DNA of 36,448 bases, taken from positions 1 to 36,448 of the IMG/VR virus record IMGVR_UViG_3300009094_000043. One strand, 5' to 3'. How positions within the stretch are numbered: position 1 is the first letter of the stretch; every line of letters starts with the position of its first letter. This document shows, piece by piece, positions 30,171 through 36,448 of this stretch. Origin of the DNA: a virus. Under the pieces are notes generated by a model that searched no databases, was not told the DNA's origin, and saw only the letters and a program-made list of their open reading frames with translations. The translations under genes were made by a program, and so were the position numbers.

Positions 30171-30656
30171 TCATACCTCCTCGTCAAAGAAATCCTCTTC
30201 CAGTAGTCGCAGCACTTCGCCCGCGCCTTTCTCGCGCATTCTCAGCAGCGCCTCTGCCCATGTGGAAGGCTTCAGTCTAGAAAACTTGCCTAGTGGCATC
30301 GGGTCAGGCCATAGCCGCCGGACTCTCACCATCGCTATATCTGGAACGCTCCTGCATCCCGGATTAGGGGAATCTCCAAGGGTGTAGAGGACGCAGGCCG
30401 CTGGCAGATTGGCCATCTTCGCTAGGTGCTGTATAACTGTGCTTGGCTTCCAGTCTTTACCTTGGTCAATGGCTGTTTCGATGAGTGCAACAGGGAATTT
30501 GGATTTATCGTCGTACTCAACGTACAAAGAAACATCCAAGTCAATCATCGCTAGCAGTTGAGCCTTCTCTAGTCCGATGTAGCGTGCGGTACTGGCCCGC
30601 CTGTGCCATAGCGAATAGGACTGGTCGCGGAATCCGTAAACTTCTTCATGTGCCAT
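30171..30656 (-). CDS. Conserved phage protein, unknown (possible nuclease-like fold)
   Basis: A 161-residue protein. The start at 30656 has GGAGG eight bases before it and is preferred over an ATG six codons further up. The text 'YSLWHRRASTARYIGLEKAQLLAMIDLDVSLYVEYDDKSKFPVALIETAIDQGKDWKPSTVIQHLAKMANLPAACVLYTL' is the sort of conserved alpha/beta protein seen in replication regions. The D-x-D...E-x-x pattern with 'ALIETA' loosely recalls PD-(D/E)xK nucleases, but the Lys is missing. It overlaps the methyltransferase end by 11 bases. Confidence 0.55.
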   Translation of the reverse strand: MAHEEVYGFRDQSYSLWHRRASTARYIGLEKAQLLAMIDLDVSLYVEYDDKSKFPVALIETAIDQGKDWKPSTVIQHLAKMANLPAACVLYTLGDSPNPGCRSVPDIAMVRVRRLWPDPMPLGKFSRLKPSTWAEALLRMREKGAGEVLRLLEEDFFDEEV

Positions 30657-31947
30657 TAGCGACCCTCCACACAATGATTTCCCGCGTTAGTACCAAGCAA
30701 CGCTTATTCTCTTTGGCCCACTCCACCATCTGCGCGTTGCACTGCTGCGACTCGTAGGGAACGCTGAACCGCATATCAACCGGGAGTTTGACGGCGCGGA
30801 GCATGTCGCCTACGTGGTCGGTGAATTGACGCTCCGGCGCCTTCCACTGCGTCGGCTGGATTATCAGCGCGATGTAGGCGCCGTCTTCATTCGTGAGTTT
30901 CTTGGCGAATCCGTTGATAATGTCGGCCAGCGTCTTGTTGAACTGGTCGAGTGGCATATTGGCCAGGTCTGTCGGGTCATCACTGTATTCGCCTGCGGCC
31001 TGCTTCCAGTACGGCGGGTCGAGATAGACGAGGCGGACATCTTTCCACTGCGGCGGCTTCGGTAGTCCTTCCGTCAGGTCGTGCGCCCGGATTTCCTTTT
31101 CGCGCTCAACGATTGGCTTGCGGTCGGAGACGTAGTAGCGGCGGAATCGCTTGCGGCAAAGGTCAACGGTAGAGCCGCCGCCTGCGAACGGGTCAATTAC
31201 AACGTCAAATGGCCTTGTGTAGAGATACAGCAGATTGTCGAGCCAGCGTATTTCCGAGTTGCCGAAGTGGTTCGAGCCGGATGTTTTCTCTTGTTGCTTC
31301 CAGATATTGTAAATCGGGGCGTGGAAACTCTCGTCGGCGTGCTTGGCTTGAGTTTTATGAAATTCGGACATCTGTCCAAAATTCATAAATTCTTCAATCC
31401 ACTTCGAAACCGTTCCTTGGTCGAGTGTAAGCTCGGCGCTTATCTCTTGCTGTGTGGCACATGCAAGCCACATATTGAACGCCTGCTTACGTGCGCCTTC
31501 TTTCTTTTCCTTCTTGGTGCGTGACAGGAATCGCTGAATCTGTTTTGCGCCGACACTTAAGATTCGTTGTAGTTCGCCCTCTTTCGCGGCTTGCTCTTTC
31601 GCTGGCGTACCAAGCCAAATCTTGATAGCCATATTTTCCTTATCATCAATCGAAAGCTGTATGCCGTGTTTAGCGTTACGCTCGATTGCTAGTTCCAAGA
31701 AGTGGACATCGCTCTTTGTCTCGGTGAGGATTGCTCGAATCGTCTCAACGCCGTTCTTCTTGTGCGCTGTCCACCGATGCCAGCCGTCTATGAGTTCGTT
31801 ATGCTGGTTGACTTCGATAGGTGGAAGAACGTCCAAGTCTTCCGCGTACTTCTGCACCGTGACGGCGCTGGTTTCGATACGTGGATACAAATCGTCTCTG
31901 AAAACCACGTCTGCTGTTTTAATTGTTTTATGTCCGTTATTGCTCAC
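30646..31947 (-). CDS. ParB-like / HTH / DNA methyltransferase fusion
   Basis: A 433-residue three-part protein starting at GTG (31947) with GGAGG before it. Residues 10-100 are a ParB N-terminal domain with 'ELIDGWHRWTAHKKNG' (the GxHRxxA nucleotide motif at 55-61). Residues 125-190 are helix-turn-helix rich ('ATQQEISAELTLDQGTVSKWI'). Residues 200-433 are a DNA methyltransferase: SAM motif 'DPFAGGGST' (252-260), then 'DPPY' (310-313), the order of the alpha/Dam-like amino-methyltransferases. No cognate restriction gene is present. It could protect phage DNA, mark the origin, or read its own sites. Confidence 0.8.
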   Translation of the reverse strand: MSNNGHKTIKTADVVFRDDLYPRIETSAVTVQKYAEDLDVLPPIEVNQHNELIDGWHRWTAHKKNGVETIRAILTETKSDVHFLELAIERNAKHGIQLSIDDKENMAIKIWLGTPAKEQAAKEGELQRILSVGAKQIQRFLSRTKKEKKEGARKQAFNMWLACATQQEISAELTLDQGTVSKWIEEFMNFGQMSEFHKTQAKHADESFHAPIYNIWKQQEKTSGSNHFGNSEIRWLDNLLYLYTRPFDVVIDPFAGGGSTVDLCRKRFRRYYVSDRKPIVEREKEIRAHDLTEGLPKPPQWKDVRLVYLDPPYWKQAAGEYSDDPTDLANMPLDQFNKTLADIINGFAKKLTNEDGAYIALIIQPTQWKAPERQFTDHVGDMLRAVKLPVDMRFSVPYESQQCNAQMVEWAKENKRCLVLTREIIVWRVANGT

Positions 31948-31967
31948 GCGTCCCTCCTTCTCCTGCT

Positions 31968-32309
31968 TTATTCGTATCGGCCCGCCAAGCCCATCTCAGC
32001 GACCATCACGCGGGCCAATGTCTGATAGGCTGATAATTCCGCCTGTATTGCGCCTACGTTCAGCTTCGCCGCTTCGCGCAGCGCGTCGGCTGAGTGCGCG
32101 GCGTACATCTCATTGCTGCACACTCTGTCAACGTGCGCTTTCTTTTCAGGGATAGTCCCTTCGGCCTGTAGAAGCGCGACGGCTTGCGCCTTGCGGTATT
32201 TCTGGTCAGCGACGGCCCATTCAGTGGCCAGCGGTTCAAGCTGACTGCGCGCGACTCTGAGTTCTTCGACGGCGGCTAGGATGTTGTTTTCAAGTTCTTC
32301 TTTCGTCAT
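31968..32309 (-). CDS. Coiled-coil protein with 'AEGT' motif
   Basis: A 113-residue helical protein. The text 'VADQKYRKAQAVALLQAEGTIPEKKAHVDRVCS...AHSADALREAAKLNVGAIQAELSAYQTLA' is a conserved small phage protein found next to replication and recombination genes in diverse phages; its function is not known. It starts two bases after the small gene upstream and has no ribosome site of its own, so it is probably coupled. Confidence 0.7.
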   Translation of the reverse strand: MTKEELENNILAAVEELRVARSQLEPLATEWAVADQKYRKAQAVALLQAEGTIPEKKAHVDRVCSNEMYAAHSADALREAAKLNVGAIQAELSAYQTLARVMVAEMGLAGRYE

Positions 32310-32311
32310 AG

Positions 32312-32482
32312 TCAGTTCAGTTTTGCCGCCTCAAGCTGTTTAATCTTTCGCACTATCTGGCGCTTCATTTTGTCCAGCGGCGCCACAAGACGCGCTTTAA
32401 TCGCTGCCGCGCGCGCCTTCCTGCGTTCAAGTTCGTCCAGCATTCGCGCTTCCTGCTCAGTCATAATCCGCTCGGTTTCCAT
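32312..32482 (-). CDS. Small basic helical protein
   Basis: A 56-residue protein, starting at ATG 32482 after GGAGG and ending with TGA two bases before the next start. The sequence is one charged amphipathic helix (begins METERIMTEQEARMLDELER). It could be a coiled-coil partner of the gene at 31968 or a nucleic-acid binding peptide. Its size and clean ribosome site support a real gene. Confidence 0.55.
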   Translation of the reverse strand: METERIMTEQEARMLDELERRKARAAAIKARLVAPLDKMKRQIVRKIKQLEAAKLN

Positions 32483-32495
32483 AAGACCTCCGTTG

Positions 32496-33329
32496 TTAGC
32501 TGCGGGTTGTTGGCTGCCAGTCCCGCAGGCGGGTCATGGCTTCTTTGACTTCTTCGGGCATTGCTATTTCTTCTTCAGCCGGGGGCAGGGCAGTGCGGTT
32601 GCGCGCCTCCTGCATCATTCGGCGTTGACGGTCGAGCGACCTAAGCGCCATGTCGAATCCGCCTTCAAGCAATCGGCGGGATTCCTCGGCTAGCTGGCCC
32701 TGCGCCACGTTGAATGTCAGTGAAAGCTCAATCGTCCTATCCGCGCCGACGAATAGCACCGGCTGCTGCAGCGTCGGCATGCGCTTGGCCCAGGTAGCGC
32801 CCTGTTCACGCATTGACATTTCCGAGAGTCCAGCGCGGTAGAGTTCAACTTCGCGGTTGCTGTTCAGCGCGGCGGCGTATTGGCGAAGGAATGACTTCTG
32901 ATAGCTGGCTAGCATTTCGTCGGTGCAGCCGGTCACTTGCTTCCCGCGCTCATTCGTTCCACCGGCGGAGAGGAGGCGGCAGGCTTCCAGCCAGCTACCG
33001 AATACGGCGTCCATGGCGGCGGCTGTGGCCCTGTCGGAGAACTTGACGGAGGCTGTCCCGCCATTCGCTGCGGCTTCAAGGAATGCGGCCCAGGCGTTCG
33101 CGGCCCTGTCTTCGGGGTTGCCTTCGATTAGCTCACGAAGTTCGGCTGGTTTGGGGAAGAACTTCCTGGTATCAATGGCCAGTTCTACAGCGGCCTCAAC
33201 TTGCTCAATGGTGAACTCCCTCAGGGCGCGGAAGTATATTTCGCCCAATGCGTCACTAATCGGCTTGCCGTAAGTCTCACTTAGGAGCGACAGTTGTTTT
33301 GCAAATTCCACTGAGTCCCTGTCAGTCAT
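32496..33329 (-). CDS. Helicase-loader-like replication protein (lambda P position)
   Basis: A 277-residue protein directly after the initiator, with an ATGA overlap (33326-33329). The N-terminal 60 residues ('KQLSLLSETYGKPISDALGEIYFRALREFTIEQVEAAVELAIDTRKFFPKPAELRELI') have the helical domain with 'FFPKPAEL', shared by phage helicase loaders and replisome-organiser partners (lambda P / G39P-type). The middle and C-terminal parts are helical. An 'O-P' pair is the expected replication module of a lambdoid phage. The exact family is not confirmed. Confidence 0.65.
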   Translation of the reverse strand: MTDRDSVEFAKQLSLLSETYGKPISDALGEIYFRALREFTIEQVEAAVELAIDTRKFFPKPAELRELIEGNPEDRAANAWAAFLEAAANGGTASVKFSDRATAAAMDAVFGSWLEACRLLSAGGTNERGKQVTGCTDEMLASYQKSFLRQYAAALNSNREVELYRAGLSEMSMREQGATWAKRMPTLQQPVLFVGADRTIELSLTFNVAQGQLAEESRRLLEGGFDMALRSLDRQRRMMQEARNRTALPPAEEEIAMPEEVKEAMTRLRDWQPTTRS

Positions 33330-34216
33330 ATTTTCTCCTTCGCCATGTGGCGTTTCACGAACCCGTCAAGCGCGGCTATGGTCTGCTGCGCGGCGGGTGA
33401 GAATTGGGCGAGTGCGCCGTTGCCGGTGCGCCCGTTTACCTTCGCTATGAACATTTCGACGTGCTTCACATCTCGGCAAATTAGCTCGATGTCGTCCCAT
33501 ACCGTCCCCTGGTCGTTCTGGCCCATGTGGTACGGGGAAGAGGCGCACCCGTCTATCGCCTGCTTGATGTCCTCCACCGAGAACTTGTCCTTCAGGCGAG
33601 CTTTAATTTTCTTCTGTCGGTCTTGCGAGAACTTGGCCTTCGGATGGTTGAGTCTTGATTGCCAGTATTGGAAGATTTCCTGAACTTCAGGTGAGGAAGC
33701 GGTGCCGTCCGGCGTGCCGGACATGTCTTTGTTTCTCTCTGTAATATCTCTTCTCTGTATTATGTACTTATCTGTTTTATATTGGTGTTGGTTTACCACA
33801 TCTGGTTCAGCCACTTCTGGTTCAACCACATCTGGCAAATCAACATCTGGTGCCACTTCTTGGTTTGCCGCATCTGGCTGGCTAGCATCTGGTTCTACCA
33901 GTTGTTGGTTTTCAGCATATGGTGTTTCATAGACTGACGTAATCCACCGAACGAACCTTCCCTTGTCCCGCTCCTCCGTCCGGCTGGCGTACCTGTGCGG
34001 GATAAAAATCTCATTGATGATGTGATAAGCCTGGGACCGGCCCACGTCTTTGAAGCGTCGGCAGATGTCGTCAACGGACGGCTCCCAACTGTCTGGTTTC
34101 GATAGTAGGTAGGCGAGTACGCCAAGTGCGCGGGCGCTAAGGTTGGTGTCCTGGGCCGTGGACCGTAGTAGCTGGAAGAACGGATTCTGCTGGTTGTGAG
34201 GTGCGCGGATAATCAT
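33326..34216 (-). CDS. Replication initiator, lambda O-like with winged HTH
   Basis: A 296-residue initiator. Residues 10-75 are a winged helix-turn-helix ('LSARALGVLAYLLSKPDSWEPSVDDICRRFKDVGRSQAYHII'). A variable linker (about 105-145) made of 5-residue units (EPDVV, LPDVV, EPEVA) is encoded by 15-bp DNA repeats. The C-terminal part ('FSVEDIKQAIDGCASSPYHMGQNDQGTVWDDIELICRD') is the domain seen at the end of phage DnaD/O-type replication proteins. By analogy it binds the repeats inside its own gene and recruits the loader encoded next. ATGA overlap couples the two. Confidence 0.8.
   Translation of the reverse strand: MIIRAPHNQQNPFFQLLRSTAQDTNLSARALGVLAYLLSKPDSWEPSVDDICRRFKDVGRSQAYHIINEIFIPHRYASRTEERDKGRFVRWITSVYETPYAENQQLVEPDASQPDAANQEVAPDVDLPDVVEPEVAEPDVVNQHQYKTDKYIIQRRDITERNKDMSGTPDGTASSPEVQEIFQYWQSRLNHPKAKFSQDRQKKIKARLKDKFSVEDIKQAIDGCASSPYHMGQNDQGTVWDDIELICRDVKHVEMFIAKVNGRTGNGALAQFSPAAQQTIAALDGFVKRHMAKEKI
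33727..33897. other. ori: Predicted replication origin: 15-bp iterons plus AT-rich region
   Basis: Repeats of the form CCACATCTGGTTCAG have TCTGG cores at 33801, 33816, 33831 and 33846, a 12-bp irregular step, then 33873 and 33888; the period is 15 bp except for one 27-bp step. An AT-rich stretch (about 33727-33790) lies next to the first repeat. All of it is inside the initiator gene, as with lambda ori in gene O. Confidence 0.7.
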
Positions 34217-34356
34217 TACTGCCTTTACAAGCGCTTTCTGTGGGGTTGTTGATTACATAAATAGAAATAGAAGCCCTGGGGAACGATTGCCCGATGTCCC
34301 CAGGGCATACCCCGCGCCAGCGAACGGTAAATGACGGGTGGCGCGGGCTGAGATTG
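34217..34356 (-). terminator. Two tandem stem-loops between RHH gene and initiator
   Basis: In the leftward RNA, CCCGCGCC/GGCGCGGG (34347-34340 with 34318-34311) is followed by GCCCTGGGGA/TCCCCAGGGC (34306-34297 with 34282-34273), a 10-bp stem with the T-rich tail TTCTATTTCTATTT. This is a plausible attenuator between the first gene of the leftward operon and the replication genes. Confidence 0.6.
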
Positions 34357-34545
34357 CTAGTCTTTGCGCTCCGTCTTGCGACGATGTTCATCTTCGACAA
34401 TCTTCTTTACGACTTTTGGAAGACTCGGATTGTCATCGTCAATTTGCTCGCGCAGCCATTTCGCGGTGGATGGCTTTAGCCCTCTAACAAAAACGGGCTT
34501 AACTTTTTTCGCGCCGACGTGGCGTTTTTTGGCGTTCTGTGCCAT
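34357..34545 (-). CDS. Small RHH-type DNA-binding protein (Cro position)
   Basis: A 62-residue very basic protein. 'KPVFVRGLKPSTAKWLREQIDDDNPSLPKVVKKIVEDEHRRK' has the strand-helix-helix pattern of Arc/CopG repressors. It is the first gene of the leftward operon, with AAGGAGGGGGG before its ATG and a sigma-70 promoter further up, and lies opposite to another RHH gene at 34681. It is a good candidate for an early regulator working against the divergent gene. Confidence 0.7.
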   Translation of the reverse strand: MAQNAKKRHVGAKKVKPVFVRGLKPSTAKWLREQIDDDNPSLPKVVKKIVEDEHRRKTERKD

Positions 34546-34582
34546 TCTTCCCCCCTCCTTCTGCCCTTGAATGCGATACGTT

Positions 34583-34628
34583 ATTGCATCGCTAGCGCAG
34601 TGATATCATTGCATCAGCAATCTGTCAA
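34583..34628 (-). promoter_or_regulatory. Leftward early promoter with operator repeats
   Basis: On the minus strand TTGACA (34628-34623) and TATCAC (34605-34600) are 17 bp apart. ATTGCATC occurs at 34608-34615, between -35 and -10, and at 34583-34590, 25 bp away. The 19-bp block GCTAGCGCAGTGATATCAT (34591-34609) matches 16 of 19 bases of 35527-35545. This is the likely operator of the switch. Confidence 0.7.
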
Positions 34629-34680
34629 CACTTATCTCTGCCCGATGATAAGATTTCCTTTGCCCGATGGGATACGCTCC

Positions 34681-34980
34681 ATGAAAAAACACATGGCCGA
34701 AGAACTAACCGAAGATTTCAGTGACGAGTTAAATGAAGAGTCTAAAGGCGGTAGGGCACAAATCCTACTGAGGGTGAGTGTCGAAGAGAAGGCGCGCTTC
34801 ACCGAACTCGGCTCGACAGCCGGTTTCTTAAGCGTCAGCAAGTTTATTATCGAGGCGATGAATCGCTACGGCGACATCATCGCGGAGACAGTCCTGGACG
34901 AAGACCGCAAGTCTGCGGAGGTTCGCAAGAGTCACCGCGATGATTTACGCCGAAAACTTCAGTCGCCTGAGTCGTCGTAG
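34681..34980 (+). CDS. RHH-type regulator, repressor candidate
   Basis: A 99-residue protein with a ribbon-helix-helix in the middle ('RAQILLRVSVEEKARFTELGSTAGFLSVSKFIIEAMNRY', about residues 25-63), an acidic N-terminal helix and a basic C-terminal helix ('EVRKSHRDDLRRKLQ'). The ATG at 34681 is taken; one at 34645 in the same frame would add 12 residues. Neither has a strong ribosome site. It is divergent to the other RHH gene and in the place of a phage repressor gene. The operator repeats upstream may be its targets. Confidence 0.65.
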   Translation: MKKHMAEELTEDFSDELNEESKGGRAQILLRVSVEEKARFTELGSTAGFLSVSKFIIEAMNRYGDIIAETVLDEDRKSAEVRKSHRDDLRRKLQSPESS

Positions 34981-35177
34981 GCGACGGCTCTAATAATGGC
35001 CTTCGCCTCGGCGGATTCGATGTCGTTCAGTGATTCCGCAGGGAGAAGTGTCTTTAATTCTCTTGTGAAATTGAGGAGAACATGCCGCACGCGGGCGGGG
35101 GTATGTCTGTAGGCTAGTAGTAGTGAGACAACTTCGGCAAGCGCTAAAAGATGGACTTGTGTTGATTGCGGAGTCAT
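34959..35177 (-). CDS. Small helical protein, uncertain
   Basis: A 72-residue leftward frame, Leu/Ala-rich and helical ('LLALAEVVSLLLAYRHTPARVRHVLLNF', then 'SLNDIESAEAKAIIRAVAYDD'). It overlaps the end of the rightward RHH gene by 22 bases, tail to tail. No good ribosome site precedes the ATG. Composition is protein-like, and its strand is opposite to the genes downstream. It may be an accessory of the immunity region. Confidence 0.4.
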   Translation of the reverse strand: MTPQSTQVHLLALAEVVSLLLAYRHTPARVRHVLLNFTRELKTLLPAESLNDIESAEAKAIIRAVAYDDSGD

Positions 35178-35602
35178 AACGGGTAGCTCTGTGCCTGGCG
35201 TGTTTTATTGGTTAATTGTTTTTTCTGGGGTGATATGTACATCATGGGGCATCACCTGGGGGCCTCCATCGTTAGTGTTCGTGGAGGCATATGGCGCAGC
35301 GGGTGAGGCGCGCCTATTTCCGAGCATACGCTTTGTAAAACCATTTAGCAATAATATTGTGCGGCGAAACGCCACGCGAAAGCGCTTTTCTTATCCTTCC
35401 CTTTCCCGGCCAACCCATCTGAAATGTTTTTGAGTTTTTAGCATACGGGGGAATTTTATCCCCTATATGTGCGGCGGCGCACATATAGAGAATTTTATTG
35501 TTTTTTGCATTTTTCTCTTGCAATGCGCTAGCGGTGTGCTATCATCTCGTCATTGCAGAGATGACGGAGCGATGGCAGATTGATAAACAACGGAGGCCCG
35601 AA
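35178..35602. promoter_or_regulatory. AT-rich control region before the rightward operon
   Basis: The 425-bp gap has no convincing gene. It includes a strong hairpin CTATATGTGC-GGCGGC-GCACATATAG (35463-35488) flanked by direct repeats GAATTTTAT (35451-35459 and 35490-35498), followed by a T-rich run, so it may end incoming plus-strand RNA. The rightward promoter (35518-35545) follows directly. Confidence 0.5.
35518..35545 (+). promoter_or_regulatory. Rightward early promoter
   Basis: TTGCAA (35518-35523) and TATCAT (35540-35545) are 16 bp apart. The block GCTAGCGGTGTGCTATCAT (35527-35545) repeats the element at 34591-34609. The promoter would drive the SWIM gene at 35603 and the rest of the rightward operon. 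Sharing the element with the leftward promoter implies one regulator for both. Confidence 0.7.
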
Positions 35603-35938
35603 ATGCTGAAATTAGAACCCGCGAAAATGCAGAAAGCGATTCAAAGAGCGAAGTCTGAACACCTGAAAGTCAAAGTCCTTAATGTGACGGAACGCACATA
35701 TAGCGTAACCGGCAGCAAGGGCGACGTTTACACGGTGCGCTTTGTTATCGCCAACGGCCACAAGCTGGGCGAGTGCAACTGCAAGGGTGGACAAGCGGGC
35801 CTCTACTGCAAGCATCTGGCCGCTGGCGCGCAGGCGAACATTCTGTGTCAGTCGTTCCGCGAGCGCGGAGCGGAAGTCGAACCGACAATCGGGCAGATGG
35901 CTATGTACACGGCTAGAAACACGGGCTGGATGGTTTAA
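35603..35938 (+). CDS. SWIM zinc-finger protein
   Basis: A 111-residue protein that opens the rightward operon. The start at 35603 is chosen because GGAGG stands seven bases before it; the frame is open further up through the promoter. A SWIM motif C-x-C...C-x-H is clear: 'GECNCKGGQAGLYCKHLAAG' (about residues 60-80). SWIM domains bind nucleic acid or proteins in recombinases and helicases. The protein is far shorter than usual SWIM proteins, so it is the domain alone with small flanks, maybe a recombination helper to RecT. Confidence 0.75.
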   Translation: MLKLEPAKMQKAIQRAKSEHLKVKVLNVTERTYSVTGSKGDVYTVRFVIANGHKLGECNCKGGQAGLYCKHLAAGAQANILCQSFRERGAEVEPTIGQMAMYTARNTGWMV

Positions 35939-35950
35939 CGGAGGACGACC

Positions 35951-36226
35951 ATGCTACTTAAATACGAAACACGGCGAACTCAATCAAATACAACGCGCTC
36001 CCTTATTACGCTTGTCGGCACAGGATTGGCTTACCGGAGCGACAGCTTGGCCACGGCGCAAAGCTGGGACAGCAAGAAGCAGGCCGTTGAGTTTGCTAAA
36101 ACTCTCGGCTTTTCCGCTCGCCACGTCTGCGCGGCTTGGCTCAATCGCCTCACCTGGGGATGGATTATTCGTGGCGAGCTTGATGACGTGTACTGTCAAG
36201 ACGGTCAAATGCGACTCCCGTCGTAA
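35951..36226 (+). CDS. Small hypothetical protein
   Basis: A 91-residue protein with GGAGG eight bases before the ATG. It has 'LVGTGLAYRSDSLATAQSWDSKKQAVEFAKTLGFSARHVCAAWLNRLTWGWIIRGELDDVYC', probably a short alpha/beta unit with one strand pair. No family recognised. It is the second gene of the rightward operon and is probably made together with the SWIM protein. Confidence 0.55.
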   Translation: MLLKYETRRTQSNTTRSLITLVGTGLAYRSDSLATAQSWDSKKQAVEFAKTLGFSARHVCAAWLNRLTWGWIIRGELDDVYCQDGQMRLPS

Positions 36227-36237
36227 TGGAGGAACCA

Positions 36238-36448
36238 ATGAACAAAGCCGACGAACTCAAAGCCAAAATATCCGTGATTGACTTACAGCTAGCCGACGTA
36301 AACCGCCAGATTGAGCGGAAGGAAGAGGCCATCAAAATGCTCAAGGCGCATCAGGATAATCTCTACGCCAACCGTATGCGCCTGGAAGGCCAGCTTGAGC
36401 GCGAAGGCGGCGACAGCGCGGAGCTTCAATGGCATTGCGAGTGCGGCC
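36238..36448 (+). CDS. Zinc-ribbon coiled-coil protein, N-terminal part of the junction gene
   Basis: The first 70 codons of the 118-residue gene that continues at base 1 of the window. The start has GGAGG seven bases before it. The first 55 residues form a heptad coil (begins MNKADELKAKISVIDLQLAD), and the zinc-ribbon cysteines begin at C67. The last 123 bases repeat the window's first 123. See 1-269 for the rest. Confidence 0.85.
   Translation, partial: MNKADELKAKISVIDLQLADVNRQIERKEEAIKMLKAHQDNLYANRMRLEGQLEREGGDSAELQWHCECG
36326..36448. repeat. Terminal direct repeat, right copy
   Basis: Identical to 1-123. It supports joining the ends into a circle of about 36,325 bp. Confidence 0.95.

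Noticed and set aside
33796-33897. CRISPR or simple microsatellite
   Set aside because: The 15-bp repeats are tandem, without unique spacers, in frame with a protein linker; iterons fit better.
35191-35433. An 80-residue plus-strand frame in the control region
   Set aside because: No ribosome site, odd composition, and it lies in an AT-rich promoter area.
35314-35523. A 69-residue minus-strand frame in the control region
   Set aside because: It runs through the 10-bp hairpin and rightward promoter, and has no ribosome site.

Overview
This window is one complete temperate-phage genome that closes on itself. Bases 1-123 are repeated exactly at 36326-36448, so the real unit is about 36,325 bp, drawn as circular or circularly permuted. 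The virion genes are those of a short-tailed (podovirus-like, P22-type order) phage: small and large terminase, portal, scaffold, major capsid, decoration protein, head-tail adaptor, beta-propeller tail protein, fibre-like proteins and three large repetitive or coiled proteins of the ejected type. There is no tape measure, tail tube or sheath. The host is probably a Gram-negative (diderm) bacterium, because the phage carries a signal-peptide outer-membrane beta-barrel gene. GC is medium to high by eye, and the host genus cannot be named from the sequence.

The layout follows lambda logic. A divergent control region (about 34.55-35.60 kb) holds two small ribbon-helix-helix genes on opposite strands and two promoters sharing a 19-bp element. 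From it a rightward (+) transcript runs through the contig ends to 6.75 kb: a SWIM zinc-finger protein, small zinc-ribbon and hypothetical genes, a RecT-type annealase, an excisionase-like HTH protein, coiled-coil and small genes, then a separately promoted HTH gene, the tyrosine integrase, an attP-like region containing a tRNA T-arm fragment, a degenerate serine-type tRNA and three small genes.

The leftward (-) transcript runs from 34.5 to 7.07 kb. It begins with a Cro-position RHH gene and two stem-loops. Next come a lambda-O-like initiator with internal 15-bp iterons next to an AT-rich stretch, a helicase-loader-like protein, a ParB/HTH/DNA-methyltransferase fusion, a RusA resolvase and small genes. 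A four-TM membrane protein behind a heavily structured leader follows, then a zinc-finger gene containing four identical 14-bp palindromes. After a short intergenic regulatory stretch come the packaging, head and tail genes. Accessory genes sit inside the structural run: a candidate Acb2/Tad1-type cyclic-nucleotide sponge, the outer-membrane barrel and an FmdB-like zinc ribbon. The leftward unit ends with a small membrane protein, an HTH protein and a Vsr/DUF559-like nuclease whose ribosome site can be hidden in a stem. The two transcripts converge at about 6.75-7.07 kb.

Together the genes suggest integration through Int with an Xis-like helper, replication from an origin inside the initiator gene, recombination by RecT and RusA, and headful or cos packaging into a podovirus head. 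No endolysin or spanin could be recognised. All functional names come from reading protein motifs by eye; no database search was run.
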